Assembly: GCA_001179505.1 (NCBI GenBank)
Contig: CDMY01000243.1
Coordinates: 253,987-317,986 of the forward strand
Direction: 5' to 3'
DNA: 64,000 bases
Source: Vitrella brassicaformis
Taxonomy: Eukaryota; Sar; Vitrellaceae
The notes under the pieces were generated by a model. The model had not been told where the DNA came from, made no database searches, and saw only the letters and a program-made list of their open reading frames with translations. Both the position numbers and the translations under genes were made by a program. Positions 45,883-56,481 of the stretch are shown here, in pieces; the first letter of the stretch is position 1; the number at the start of each line of letters is the position of its first letter.

Positions 45883-47194
45883 TCACACTCTCACGCACTC
45901 ACTGTCTGTCACTAGCTCTCTGATGGCCTTCAGTGCCTTGTCCAGGTGCTTGGATGAGCTTAACAGATGGTTCCCGCCTTCAACAGTCACCAGTTGCACA
46001 CCCACTCCACCGTCACTATCACTACCAGCAGCCCCCCGATGTTTTAGAAAGGCCGCATGCAGCCCCTCCGCCATCTCCAGAGGGATGGACCGATCTTTCG
46101 TGCCTGGCAGCATCCAATCCACGCACCCACAACACACGACACACCAAACATGCATGAGCGCCATGCCGCATGCATCAGCTCATCCCAACGTACCCACAAT
46201 CCCATCCATTCACTCACCGTGTATCAGGAGAATCTTTACGTTTCGGTCGATCCCCTCAACCATCGTCTGAGTGTCAGGGAAGTCGGTGTAGCTCTCCAGG
46301 TAGCCCCTGTGCAGCTCCCACATCACGCGACCACTGCCGCCCTCCCCCTCCCCCTCCCCCTGCTGCTGCTGGTGTTGCTCTCCCCTCCACGGCCAGAACT
46401 CTTTCATGCACGTGTGATGAGGGGGCGTGTCGAAGTCGGCCAGCTGCTCGGGTGTGAAGTCCAATGTGTACCTCGATGGGATGTCGTCCACACAAGCGAT
46501 GGCCGCCACGCCGCAGAGCAAGGGCGATGGGGGAGGCACGCCGACGATGCGACTGCTTGCATAAGCAACGGACAGGAACGCACCTGTGTGCATCAACCAA
46601 TATGAGCGCCGGGTGCCGAGAAACAAACAAGGAACCTTCCGGTGCACAGCTGTGTGTCCGTTACGTACCTGTGCTGAGTCCCACAAGAAAAAGCCGCTGA
46701 ACATTCGGGAAGGCTGCCAGAAGGTGTGTGCTCACGGTGTGCAGGTCACACGCATCGCGCACGAGCGTCTTATCACGAAAGAGCCCATAAGAGCCCGGAA
46801 CACCTACATGGACACACGCCATATACATAACTCAGCTGTGTGTCACGGGCCGCCCTCCCTCAGTGCAAGTGTCTGTGTCTGTGCGTACCTACGGTGCGTG
46901 TCCGATACCATTGCTGTTGAAGGCTGCGAAACCACACCTTTCGATGTGTTCCATCATTTGCGCAGCCAGTTTCCGAGGAAGGCGGGATGAGTAATAGCGA
47001 TGATCAGGCATCGGCTGTGGAGGCTGCAGTGGCCGGCCTTCGTCAATGCCGTCCACAGGCACGCAGGAGCTGTCGGGGAAGCCATGGGAGTACAGAAGCA
47101 GCGTGCGCACATCTGTTGCAGCTGCATTCGTGTCGACTCGTGTCAGAAGGCCACCAAAACGACAGATCTCACTGCGGAAGGTGTTTGCCGTCAT
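45883..47194 (-). CDS. Alpha/beta hydrolase
   Basis: Four exons: about 46903-47194, 46669-46803, 46218-46582, 45883-46107. The first contains TLLLYSHGFPDSS, the HG oxyanion-region motif. The second ends at the nucleophile elbow, FLVGLSTG|AFLSVAYAS (G-x-S-x-G with Ser). The last carries the acid and base regions, GTKDRSIPLEMAEGLH and VTVEGGNHLLSSS, so a complete Ser-Asp-His triad can be proposed. A cap-like middle region has a Gln/Glu/Gly repeat (QHQQQQGEGEGEGG). The substrate is unknown; esterase or lipase are possible. There is no signal peptide at the start (MTANTFRSEICRFGG). It is head-to-head with the FAD oxidoreductase gene, with the GCTTAGCTCGCA motif between. Confidence 0.8.
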
Positions 47195-47263
47195 CAGGAG
47201 ATGCCAATGGATGGATGGTCATTCGCCTCGGTTTGTGGGCACGGGAGGGGCTGCTCTTTGCGC

Positions 47264-47275
47264 GCTTAGCTCGCA
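47264..47275. promoter_or_regulatory. Candidate promoter element (gcttagctcgca)
   Basis: Found in the 253-base gap between the divergent hydrolase (47194) and FAD oxidoreductase (47448) starts, 70 bases from the hydrolase ATG. Confidence 0.45.
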
Positions 47276-47447
47276 GGTGCGCACGCGAAATGAAAAAAGC
47301 TGTCACGGCCGCGAAGAGATAGCCAACGAACGACCGCACCGTGCGTGGAGCCGAGTGGATGAATCAAAAGGTGCTCCGTGATGCCTTCTGACGGAGATCT
47401 CCACTTCTGACGTGCTCCACACCGCTCAGTCCGAGATTCGTCGAGTG

Positions 47448-49331
47448 ATGAGGCGGCAGGGCTACGATGTGGTTGTCTGCGGAGCGGGGCTGGCAGGTGC
47501 TTCGACGGCCTATCATCTGCAGCAGACTCATCCGCCTGTGCGTGTGGCGATGGTTGACTCCAGGCCGCCCTTATCGCTGACCTCCTCACGCAGCACAGAG
47601 TGCTATAGAGACTATTGGCCAAGTGAGGCCTCCTCAATAGCTGCAGAAACGACCGACGGATGGATCTGCTGCCATGTGCGTGACTCATTTCAGGTGAGTG
47701 CATGGTCAACCTGATGGACAGAAGCATTGCCAAGATCCACGCCATCCACAATCAGCTGATGGAGTCAGAGGGGCGGGAGGGCTGTGGCCTCTCGCTCTGC
47801 CAGAAGGGCTATTCCTTCTTCGCTGATACCGACGAAGCCTCGAGCAGGCTCATGGGAAGCGTGGACCACTTCCACAGGATGGGGAGGCCTGTGCGGGAGG
47901 TGCGGGCGGACGACGCGGTGGGCGACGATGGCTTGTCTGGTCATGGGCTGGACGTGTATGATGGGCCCGAGAGTGTTCGGAAACACTACCCCTGGGCTGG
48001 TGAGGGAATGAGGGGATGCCTGAAGGCTAAGAGGTGCGGGTGGCTGGACGCTCAGCGACTTGGCGGCTTCTTTCTGGAAGAGGCCAAGAGGCGAGGGCTG
48101 GAGGTCATCAGAGGTACGACACAAGCACCGCATGCAACGAAGACCACGTTGGCACGGTGCCTGCACGTGATTGTAGGGGAAGTCGTTGGTGTCGATATCT
48201 CTTCGTCGAGGGAGGGGCAGGTTGTGACGATCAGACGAGGTAGGTACGCGAAGCCACGTGTAGTCGACCGTGAGTGACCCAACGATAGATGCTTGTCGCT
48301 TTTGTCGTGCAGACAACACTGCATCGCCCACGCAGCTGTCCTGCCCGACGCTCGTCTTGGCAGGGGGCCCATTCCTGCCCTCCCTGCTGTCCCTCATCAA
48401 CGCCCCGCCCTTCCCCCTTCCAGCAGCAGCAGCCGCCGCCCTGACGCTGCTTCCCCCGCGCGTGTTCCCTTTCCTCGTCAACGAGGTGCATGCCAAGGTC
48501 ATTCTGAAGGACACGCTTGGCTTGATGCCGCAAGACCATCCCAACGCTGGCATGCAGCTGTACAGTGACTCCCAGGTCAGACGAGCAGTGTGTGTGCCGC
48601 GTGACTGTTGGTTGTTTCGGATGCACCCAGGTATTGGACTGGCCGGCTGTTTTTAGGGAGGACCCGCAAGGGTTTCTGTCTCTGCTTCGGGAGACGGAAG
48701 GCGGGATGCCTGTGGAGATGGAGCTGGTAGACCGTCTGCTTGGCAGGCTTGCTGATGGTGCCCACTTCCGCCCTTACAGGCCCGATCGGCTGCTCATCAT
48801 ATGGGATGTGATGCATGACGGTCTGCAGGTAGGTGAGGCCTGCAGATGAGATGAGATGAGATGAGAGCGGCATCCGTCCGATCTGTATCTCAATATTCAT
48901 TCGTGGGTGTGGTGTGCTTTGTGCTGGCTGGCGTCAAGGTGACGCACCCGCCTCCCCCCGAGCCCTCTTTGTACACATCCCTCTATCCAGAAGTCGCAGT
49001 TCGCGGCATCCAACGGCTCATACCCAGGCAAGGCAAGACAAGACAGCCACACCCCAACAACCAGCCGCACCGCACACATCGGGGCCCCGACCTTTGCCTG
49101 CCTGCCTGTCTGTCTGTCTGTCCCTGTGTGTGTGGGTGTGTGGGGGTCTGCAGGCTTTCTGCGTACCTCGGCCAGCTTAAGCAGCTGTGCAGCGTCGATG
49201 GAGGCTACTACTGCAAAGCACCGGACAACCGGCCTGTCATCGGGCCTTTGCCGACACAGCCAAGCGTCATCATTTGTGGGGGTATGTCAGTCAGTCAGGC
49301 AGAAAGCAGGTGGTGGAACGCAGTCATAGAC

Positions 49332-49362
<31 letters not shown>

Positions 49363-49593
49363 ATTGGATGTGGGTGGCGTGCAGGTCTTGGGGGTTTCGG
49401 TGTGATGGCATCGCCGGCCGCAGGGGAGCTGGCCGCCTTGCATGTGATGAAGCGCGTCAGTGGATGGACCGACGATAGTGGTGCCTCCTTCCCTTCGTAC
49501 ACTGAGGCCTTTTTGCCTTCACGATTCTGTAGTGAGGTCTACCTGAATGAAGTGTGTGGTCCGTCGAATGCAGGCAAGAGGGGACAGATATGA
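47448..49593 (+). CDS. FAD-dependent oxidoreductase (DAO family)
   Basis: The start MRRQGYDVVVCGAGLAGAST carries the N-terminal GxGxxG dinucleotide-binding motif, followed by VRVAMVDSRPP (end of the beta-alpha-beta fold) and SRSTECYRDYWP. Middle exons (47691-48115, 48310-48575, 48632-48830) read SIAKIHAIHNQLMESEG, GWLDAQRLGGFFLEEAKRRG, CPTLVLAGGPFLPSLL and DGAHFRPYRPDRLLIIWDV. C-terminal exons give DNRPVIGPLPTQPSVIICGG and GLGGFGVMASPAAGELAALH, the second FAD-contact region of the DAO family (FOXRED1/sarcosine-oxidase-like). Such enzymes oxidise C-N bonds of amino acids or methylated amines; the substrate cannot be inferred. The segment between 48115 and 48310 has uncertain splicing. A GC-AG intron (49028-49153) joins RLIPR to LSAYLGQL. 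Confidence 0.8.
49028..49153 (+). other. GC-AG intron in FAD oxidoreductase gene
   Basis: ATACCCAG|gcaaggcaag ... ggtctgcag|GCTTTCTG keeps phase 2. No GT donor exists in the following 40 bases, so a GC donor is required for the exon that ends GIQRLIPR. Confidence 0.75.
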
Positions 49594-49868
49594 TATATAT
49601 ATATGAGGCCCTGTGTGGTGTGTACATAGGCAGATGGATAGACCGGACCCATCAGGCAATCTAACTTGCCTGTATGTCTGCCTGGTGTGGATAAACACAG
49701 TGTGAGACGATGGATGGATGGATGGCTGATCATCGGTCGCGACAGGTGTGGGTCCATCCACGAGCCGCAAGAGGTCAAAACAGAACAAATGCAATGCATG
49801 CATTCAGGGACACGATCGATCCCCCTCGTCTCGTCTCCTCCTTGCCTGCCTGCCTGCCTGCCTGCCGT

Positions 49869-50638
49869 CTATCGTCCCCCTCCCGCGTCAATGTCCATGC
49901 CCCCCTGCCCCTCCTGCTCGACATCCATCCGCTGCGAACCACCCTCTTCGTCATCATCCACATCCATACCCCAGTCGTCACTTCGCATCCTCCCCAAAGA
50001 CATCGCACTTGCACTCCCCGGATCGCTCCCCAACGGCGCCGCACGCGACACCATTCCCCCGTTGTGCTTGGGAGAAATCGCCATCGGCGCCCGGCTGACC
50101 ACGGCATGAAATCACATGAAAGAACACCGGTGAGAGAGACGGATGGCTGGATGTGCCTGCCTCCTTCGCTCCCTCCTTTTGATATATCCACCTACCTGTG
50201 GGGAGACGTGGGCCATGAGAAAGGGTGGTGTGCCAGTGCAGGCAGTGTGCCAGTGAGTGCATGCACTGCCGGCCTCAGCAGCCCTCCCGGTGGCGCAGGC
50301 GGACGAAGAGCCGGTGAAATCACCATCGCGGGCTTACTCTCTCCCTCCTTCGTGCTCCCCACGTGCGCTGCAAGGGGAGGGGCCTCGAAAGCGCCGCTCG
50401 ACACGCTGATGGGCGGTGGGCGGAGTCTTGCACGTGATAACGGAGCTCTGCTAGTCCGTGGAGTGTTGCCAACAAAGGCGTTTGGGTTGGGGCGGACTTC
50501 GACAAGGCCTGCACCGAATCCAATGGGTTGTCCAATGGGGCCTCTGCCACAGGGCGGCTGGCTCTCCGTTCTTCGTCGACGGGCCCTGAACGAACACTCG
50601 GGGTCCTCCTGGCGCTCCCTGTCATCCCTGCCAGCCAT
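49869..50638 (-). CDS. Hypothetical disordered protein with acidic C-terminus
   Basis: Two exons, about 50202-50638 and 49869-50105, joined at CCCCACAG|gtaggt with correct phase (AGC). The start reads MAGRDDRERQEDPECSFRAR. The middle is Arg/Pro-rich (RLRPPPISVSSGAFEAPPL, SPALRPPAPPGGLLRP). The C-terminus is methionine-aspartate rich (MDVDDDEEGGSQRMDVEQ then MDIDAGGGR). Low complexity suggests a nuclear, intrinsically disordered protein, but no domain is recognised. It is head-to-head with the prohibitin-like gene across 192 bases that carry an inverted pair of the promoter-like motif. Confidence 0.6.
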
Positions 50639-50650
50639 TTCGAGAGGAAT

Positions 50651-50680
50651 TGCGAGCTACGAAATGACGCTTAGCTCGCA
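50651..50680. promoter_or_regulatory. Candidate promoter element, inverted pair
   Basis: tgcgagcta (50651-50659) and tagctcgca (50672-50680) form a 9-bp inverted repeat. The second copy extends to gcttagctcgca. It lies between divergent genes, 13 bases upstream of the minus-strand ATG. Confidence 0.45.
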
Positions 50681-50830
50681 AGGTCTGGAGAGATCCCGCT
50701 GGAGATGAGGTAGTTGAGCCTTTTTCAAGCAGCGACGTCAAGATGGGATCCTCAGACGAACACCGCCGGTGACTGACGCGAGGAGAGAACCTGCACACAA
50801 TCGCATCCTGCGCAGAGGCGGAGGTCAGCC

Positions 50831-51778
50831 ATGCCGTTTGCCGGCTTCTATGCTGCCGCCCCTTTCGCATGGCGGGTGAGTCACTTGGCCTCGGATTTCG
50901 CCATGGCGTGGTTCAAGGGCTGGTCACAGAAAGACCAGCGGAGGAGCCGCACAGTGCTGCTCAGTGGCGTGGCTGGCCTCGCATTCATCGGCGTCACCAT
51001 GAAGCGCGTGCCGCCAGGCCATGTGGGGCTCATTGAAGACTGGAGAGGTGAGGCGAGTGGGTGGGTGGGTGTTGGGGCAGAGGTGCAGTAACACAGCACA
51101 GGCAGTCTATTGATTTTCTGTTCCTGGTGTTTTCTCCTCCTTGCCTTGTCCCGTCAGGCCAGCTTCTGCCCGGCATGTATGACGACAGTGGGACGCATTG
51201 GGTGCTGCCGATCGTCCAGCACCCGGTGTCGGTGCGCGTCTACCCCGTCAAGAAGAAACTCGTCAAGGAGTTCACAACCAAGGACGGCAAACCCGTTGAA
51301 GTGAGCGTGGTCCCACACGCACAAAGCTCCCATCATCCAATCAGCACACGTGACGGCATTTCCTATGTGGGACATCCATCAATCAGGTGATGCTTCAGAT
51401 GAAGATGGCCCCGAAGATCTACTACGTCCCCGAGATCTACCTGCGGTTCGGTCGGGACTACGGCCGTTCGTTCCTGGAGCAGGAGGGAGCCATCGACGTG
51501 AACTCGGTCGTCTCCCAGCACACCTTTGACGAGCTGGTGGGCGACAACGCCGACACTGAGGACATTGTGGATGAGATCGTCAGCCGCATTGAGGACGCCG
51601 CCTTCTTCCACAAAATCAAGCTCAGGGACCCGGTAGGTGGGGAGGTGGGAGGGAGGGCCCCTGTCATATATGTTCTGTCTGTGTGGTGATGCCCTCCCTT
51701 CTGGGTGCTCTGTGTTCGGTGCTCGTCCAGAATATTGTCTTTCGCGACCCTAATGCTGATGACGACGAAGGCCCGTAG
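50831..51778 (+). CDS. Prohibitin-like SPFH/band-7 protein
   Basis: Membrane scaffold of the prohibitin/stomatin superfamily, probably in mitochondria. Exon 1 (from 50831) reads MPFAGFYAAAPFAWRVSHLA, then a helix TVLLSGVAGLAFIGVTM and the start of the SPFH domain KRVPPGHVGLIEDWRG. Exon 2 (from 51159) reads QLLPGMYDDSGTHWVLPIVQ and VRVYPVKKKLVKEFTTKDGK. Exon 3 (from 51388) reads VMLQMKMAPKIYYVPEIYLR and RDYGRSFLEQEGAIDVNSVV. The short last exon reads NIVFRDPNADDDEGP and TAG (51776). The product, about 235 residues, lacks the long C-terminal coiled coil of canonical prohibitins. That suits the divergent prohibitin-like proteins of alveolates rather than PHB1 or PHB2. Confidence 0.8.
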
Positions 51779-52240
51779 TGTGTGTGTTTTGTTTCTTGGT
51801 GGTTGTTATGTATCACGCATGGCGAGGGAGGCAGTGTAATGATGTATGTGACTTGAATGCTGCCGATGAGGCACGTTTGTGTGCAGTGACTTGCTTGAGT
51901 GAGGACACCACTTCGATACGTCAGTCAGACTGAGTGCACGACGACGACATATTTGCGTGTGCAGATGACACAGTCAGTCCCTCACGAGTATCATCGATCG
52001 ATCGGCATCATCCCTCCCTTCACCACCAACCCCCCCAAACACAACCCATATGTATGTACATGGTGGGGGCCTAGGCAGACACAGTCAATGTGAGTGATTC
52101 ATGACGGCTGCATCCCTCGCTCCACCACTCATGAATCACTCACATTGACTGACCTGCCGTCGGCGCTTCGGGCACCTTCGGTGCCCTCCGCATGAGCGTC
52201 AAACTCTGGCTAGTCGATGCTCGGCTCGGCCCTTCGGGCC
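51779..52240. other. Convergent 3' flanks with hairpins
   Basis: No gene is seen. This holds the long inverted repeat at 52082-52151 and a UUCG-type hairpin, gggcaccttcggtgccc, near 52170. Confidence 0.7.
52082..52151. other. Perfect 23-bp inverted repeat with 24-nt loop
   Basis: The arms at 52082-52104 and 52129-52151 are exact reverse complements (begin cagtcaatgtgagtgattc). They lie between the 3' ends of the prohibitin-like and TPR genes. This could be a bidirectional 3'-end signal, a miniature inverted-repeat element or a small-RNA precursor; the sequence alone does not decide. Confidence 0.85.
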
Positions 52241-55200
52241 TCACTTCTTCTTCCCCTTGCCCTTGGCCCCCTTTTCTTTCTTCTTGGGTGCGTTTGCCGC
52301 TGTGACGTAGTCGGGGACGGACACGTAGAAAAGGTGGGGCACCTCCAACTCAACCTGTGTGCACACACCACACCACACCACACCACACCACACCGCACCA
52401 CACCACACCACATTCCCTTGCCCTTGTGTCTTCGGCTAGTTACCGGTATGAGAGCACGTCGACATAGGTCGATGTTGCGCCGGGCCTGTACAGGCCAGCC
52501 AGCCAGCCAGCCAGCCAGACTCCAGAGGTGCCATAGTATGCTCTGTTGGTGTGTGTGAGTGCGTGTGTGGTTAGGTATTTGTTTACTGCGACTGTCCTCG
52601 GGTGGTCGTGGCCCAGCTGATCGGCCAGAAGCATGGTCCCGATGTCCAAATACGCATGCGACTCACGATGCCTGCACAGCACACCACACCAACGTGGACA
52701 CGACACGACCAGAGAGAGAGACAGTGCCATCCATGTCATGAATCTTCGTTGCTAAGCTAGGAGCCAACGTTGGCACCTTGGTCACCCACCCACCCACCCA
52801 CCTTTTCAGGTGCGCAAAGCAGACCCCCAGGTTGACGTATGTCGAGGCCGTGTCGACGGAATCCATGCCTGCAGCACAGGCAGGACAACGAACGGCGCCC
52901 GCAAGGAAAGACGTGTGCGTGTCTCTCTCTGCATCTGGCTCTCTGGGCAGACAGGACCCGTTGTGCTCTCGCGGATGAGGCGCGCCTGCAAACAATGGGC
53001 AGAAGAGATGGCCATGCATCAGATATATCAGGCAGTGCAGTGCGTGTTGGCCAGTCAGTCGACTGACCTACCTTCAAGTAGCAGCGTGTGGCGACATCGA
53101 CCTCGCCAGCAGTGAGCGAGACATGGCCTAACGAGCTGCAGGGGAGGGCTCGGTCTGGATGGCTGGCAGGGTACCTGCACACCACACCACACATCCATCC
53201 ATCCATCCCTCCATGTCTGTCTGCCTGCTTGCGCACTTGTCCACTTCTCGTGTTGCACACTCCAGAGCACGAACAGCGTCCACAACTGACAAAGAGGACG
53301 GCAGGAAACATACATCCATCAGACGACACGTACTGCATAGCTTAACGACGGGTTGGTTGCTTACGCATGCCCATGCCGACGAGTATGCTGGCCATCTCCA
53401 TCATGAAGAAGAAGAGCTCGTCCCTCCGCAGAAAGGCCAGCTCGAGGTCGTCACCGTCCTCCGTCTTACGCAAGACATCCCGCCACGCATCGGCAGCCGC
53501 CTCCTCCTCGGCTGCTGCACCACCGCCCTTCCCTTCACACCGTGTGGTGACTGCAGCAGCCGCTGGTGCGTCAGTCGATGGCATGTCTGGCGTGTTGGGG
53601 CTGGAAGGCATGAAGGGGGAGGAAAGGAGAGTCCCTGGTGTGGTGGACCGAGGGCCTCCTTCCAAATGACAGACACACAGACACACGAAGAAGGGAAAGA
53701 GCCTCGTCCATCGCGTATGTGGGGGGGGTTGTGTGTTGTGTATGCCGACCCATCCGCCCACCTACCTGCTTCTCCACTTGGCGACAGGAGCTTCTGCGGT
53801 GAAGGGGGTGCGCCGATGAGGCTCTGTATTTTGGCGCGTGTGGGTGTCTGGTCGCTGCCTTCTTCCATGAGAGCGGCGGTGACTCTGTCTCTTCTCGAGT
53901 TGACCCAGCGCCGCCATATGGTGGCCAGGGTGGCCAGAGCCTTGTCGAAGGCAAGATCGAGGCGGTAGGCAGACAGACTCGACATCTGAGAGAGAGAGAG
54001 AGAGAGAGCCCATAGCTAAGGGGCGTGTGTGTCTGTGTGTGGCTACCAGCACAGTGATCTCTTCCAGCTCTGCAGCAGGGGGGATGAAGAAGTCCTCAAG
54101 CAGGCAGAGCTGAAAGCTGCTCTGAGAACGAACGGTGAACAGAGACAGGGACGCAGAGAGGAAGCAGATGACAATGACGGGCCGATCGCTGCACCCTTTA
54201 CCTACCTGCAGACCGGGAGCCGCTTTTGCCAGCGCGGCCTGCAAATCATCAAATCAGGAAGGAATGGCGTGTGTTGTGTATTATAGGTGCGGCTGGCTCT
54301 TCTGTTCGCGTGGCCCACCTCATCTCACCTCACCTGCGTTGCCCGCCAGAGGAATCTCGGTGGCTCCTCGTAGGGGGCGACAGAAGGTTTGGCGGCAGGT
54401 TGTGGGACGGGCATGAATGTGGGCCTATTCCACTGTATCTCACGCTCCTCCTCCTCGGCCTTGCCCTTCCCCTTTCCGGCCTCCTTGCCCTTCCCCTTGG
54501 CACCCTTGTCGCCGCCACCTTTCTTCTTTTTCGGTTTCTTCTTGCCCTCTGCACAGAGAGAGAGAGAGGTATACATACCCACAATACAGGCCTTCTTGGT
54601 GGCGCCTGTGTGTAGTGGTGATGGTTCTGTCTCCGCCCCGCCCAACCTATCTATCCACCCATTCACCTTTGGCAGCTTCCTGCTGCTTCCGATACTCCTC
54701 GATCTTATCGACGTATGGCACAAGCTTCTTGGGGTCGGGCCGTGTCAGCACCCTGCTCGGCGCGGGCGGCACTGGGGGGAAGCCCACACACATGCTTTCC
54801 AGCCTGCTCCTCATCTGCAGCCGCTCCCTCTCCTCCTGTGCGGCCACGGCGGCGGGCGGCACCTCCCTCGCTGTGGGCACACGGCTGGAGGGGCGGAAGA
54901 GGTCCTCCACCACCCACCCTGACACCGGCCCAGAGTCAGAAGGGAGATTCAGGAACCTGAGTGGACAGGACAGCAAGCATTCAAGTTACATAAGTCACTT
55001 GTATGTCTCTATGCAGGTGTCTGTCTCTGTGTGTACCTCAGTACCTGTAAAGGACGTCCTCAAGTCGGCTCTTGTGGACGTCGAGGGGGCTCCGCAGCAC
55101 CGACGGCGGCGCACCCACGGCCAGCGCCACCAACGTCTCAACAAACTTGCAGAAGTCCATCTGAGGTTCCGCTGTGTGCAGCATCGACAGGTGGATGGGT

Positions 55201-56481
55201 GGATGGGTGGATGGTTGGATGGATGGATGGATGGAAGGGTAAGTCGTGACAAGGGAGACAGAGGCACGGTCGCAAAACGAAGTGCCTTACTTACCTGGCA
55301 GGGCAGATGATGTGGGGATGGTCATGCTGGGGCTGCCACTGCCGTCTCGGCTGAGGGGTGAGGGCGCCTCCTGGGTGATCTTCTCGCGGTCGAAGAACAA
55401 CCGCTGGTCGAGGTTGCTGTGGGCGTCGATAAACATCTCACGCAGAAGCTCCGCCGCCTCCTCCTCAACCTGCACGATGGCATCGGAAGGGTGGGTGGGT
55501 GGTGTGTGTTCTGTCTTGTGTCTTGCGTGTACGCTAAGTCTGCTGACTGACCAGCAGTTTGGGGATGATGCCTGTGGCCCTGCAGAAGCGCAGGAATGAT
55601 CGAGCGGTCATGGATACGGCTCCCTGCTTGATCTTGGTCACGGGAGGGGCTGCAGACAGCGAAATGCATTCATTATGATGCATCCAATTTCTCCGTCCCT
55701 CCGTCCCTCCCTCCCTCCCTCCCTCGAGGCGCACCTGGCTTCATCGGATCTCGGGTAGAGTAGTGGCAGAATATGCGAGACAAGGTCTTGTAGCAGCCGT
55801 ACACTACCTGACACACACAGACGCAGAGAGAGACAGACAGAAACCGCAAGGCGACAAGTAAGTTCATCTCATGCATCCCACCACACCCATGATGGCCATG
55901 CTCTCACTCACTCACCTCAATGAGCAGAGGGTGGAAGAACACGTCCCGCAACGGGGACCTGTCGGCCGCCTCAAATACCCCGGGCCTCTGCTCTTCCGTG
56001 GAGGTGATGAGCCGCGCCACATCACTGGCACTCCCCAGCCGCGGGTGGATGGCCGCAAGACCCGCCAGGGTCAGCACAAACTGCCTCAGGTCCAGCTTCC
56101 GCGCCTCCAGCTGCATGCACCACACGCAGTGAACAACAAACGGACAGACAACAGTCAGTGCAAACGCTGACTCCATGTCCGCGGCGTGCACCCCACCGGC
56201 GGTGCTTCGGGCCGCTTCTCCTTCGGCTTCTCTGCAGCGGTTGGCGACTCCGGCGGAGTTGGCGGCGGCGTGGTGACTTCCTGGAAGACCTTGAGAGCCC
56301 TCAGGTGGTCCACCCCCGCCTCCAACACGCGGCAGTGGTCCACGAAGCGAAAGTAGTCGAGGAGGGTCATTCCGGCCTCTGCAGCGGTGAACTCAAGGAA
56401 GATGGCGTTGGCTGACTCCTGACTCTTGGAGCCGAGCGACGCCATCAGGGTGGCTGACGACTGGCCGGAGAGCTTCTGCAT
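52241..56481 (-). CDS. Large TPR-containing protein with EF-hand/p25-like helical modules
   Basis: About 16 exons. The start reads MQKLSGQSSATLMASLGSKS. Helical segments follow that resemble the paired FxxFxxxxG pattern of EF-hand or p25-alpha-like proteins: LDYFRFVDHCRVLEAG, KLDLRQFVLTLAGLAAIHP, YGCYKTLSRIFCHYSTRD and MTARSFLRFCRATGIIPKLL. Next are EEEAAELLREMFIDAHSNLD, CKFVETLVALAVGA, DKIEEYRKQQEAAK and a Lys-rich segment (KKKPKKKKGGGDKGAKGKGK). A helical region (AYRLDLAFDKALATLATIWR) comes next, then TPR-like pairs (EVDVATRCYLKVG, DTASTYVNLGVCFAHLKR, SHAYLDIGTMLLADQLGHDH). The end reads LEVPHLFYVSVPDYVTAA and a second Lys-rich tail, stop at 52241-52243. The architecture suggests a scaffold, perhaps ciliary or cytoskeletal; that is inference. 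Internal exon ends around 53,000-53,800 are uncertain. Confidence 0.65.
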
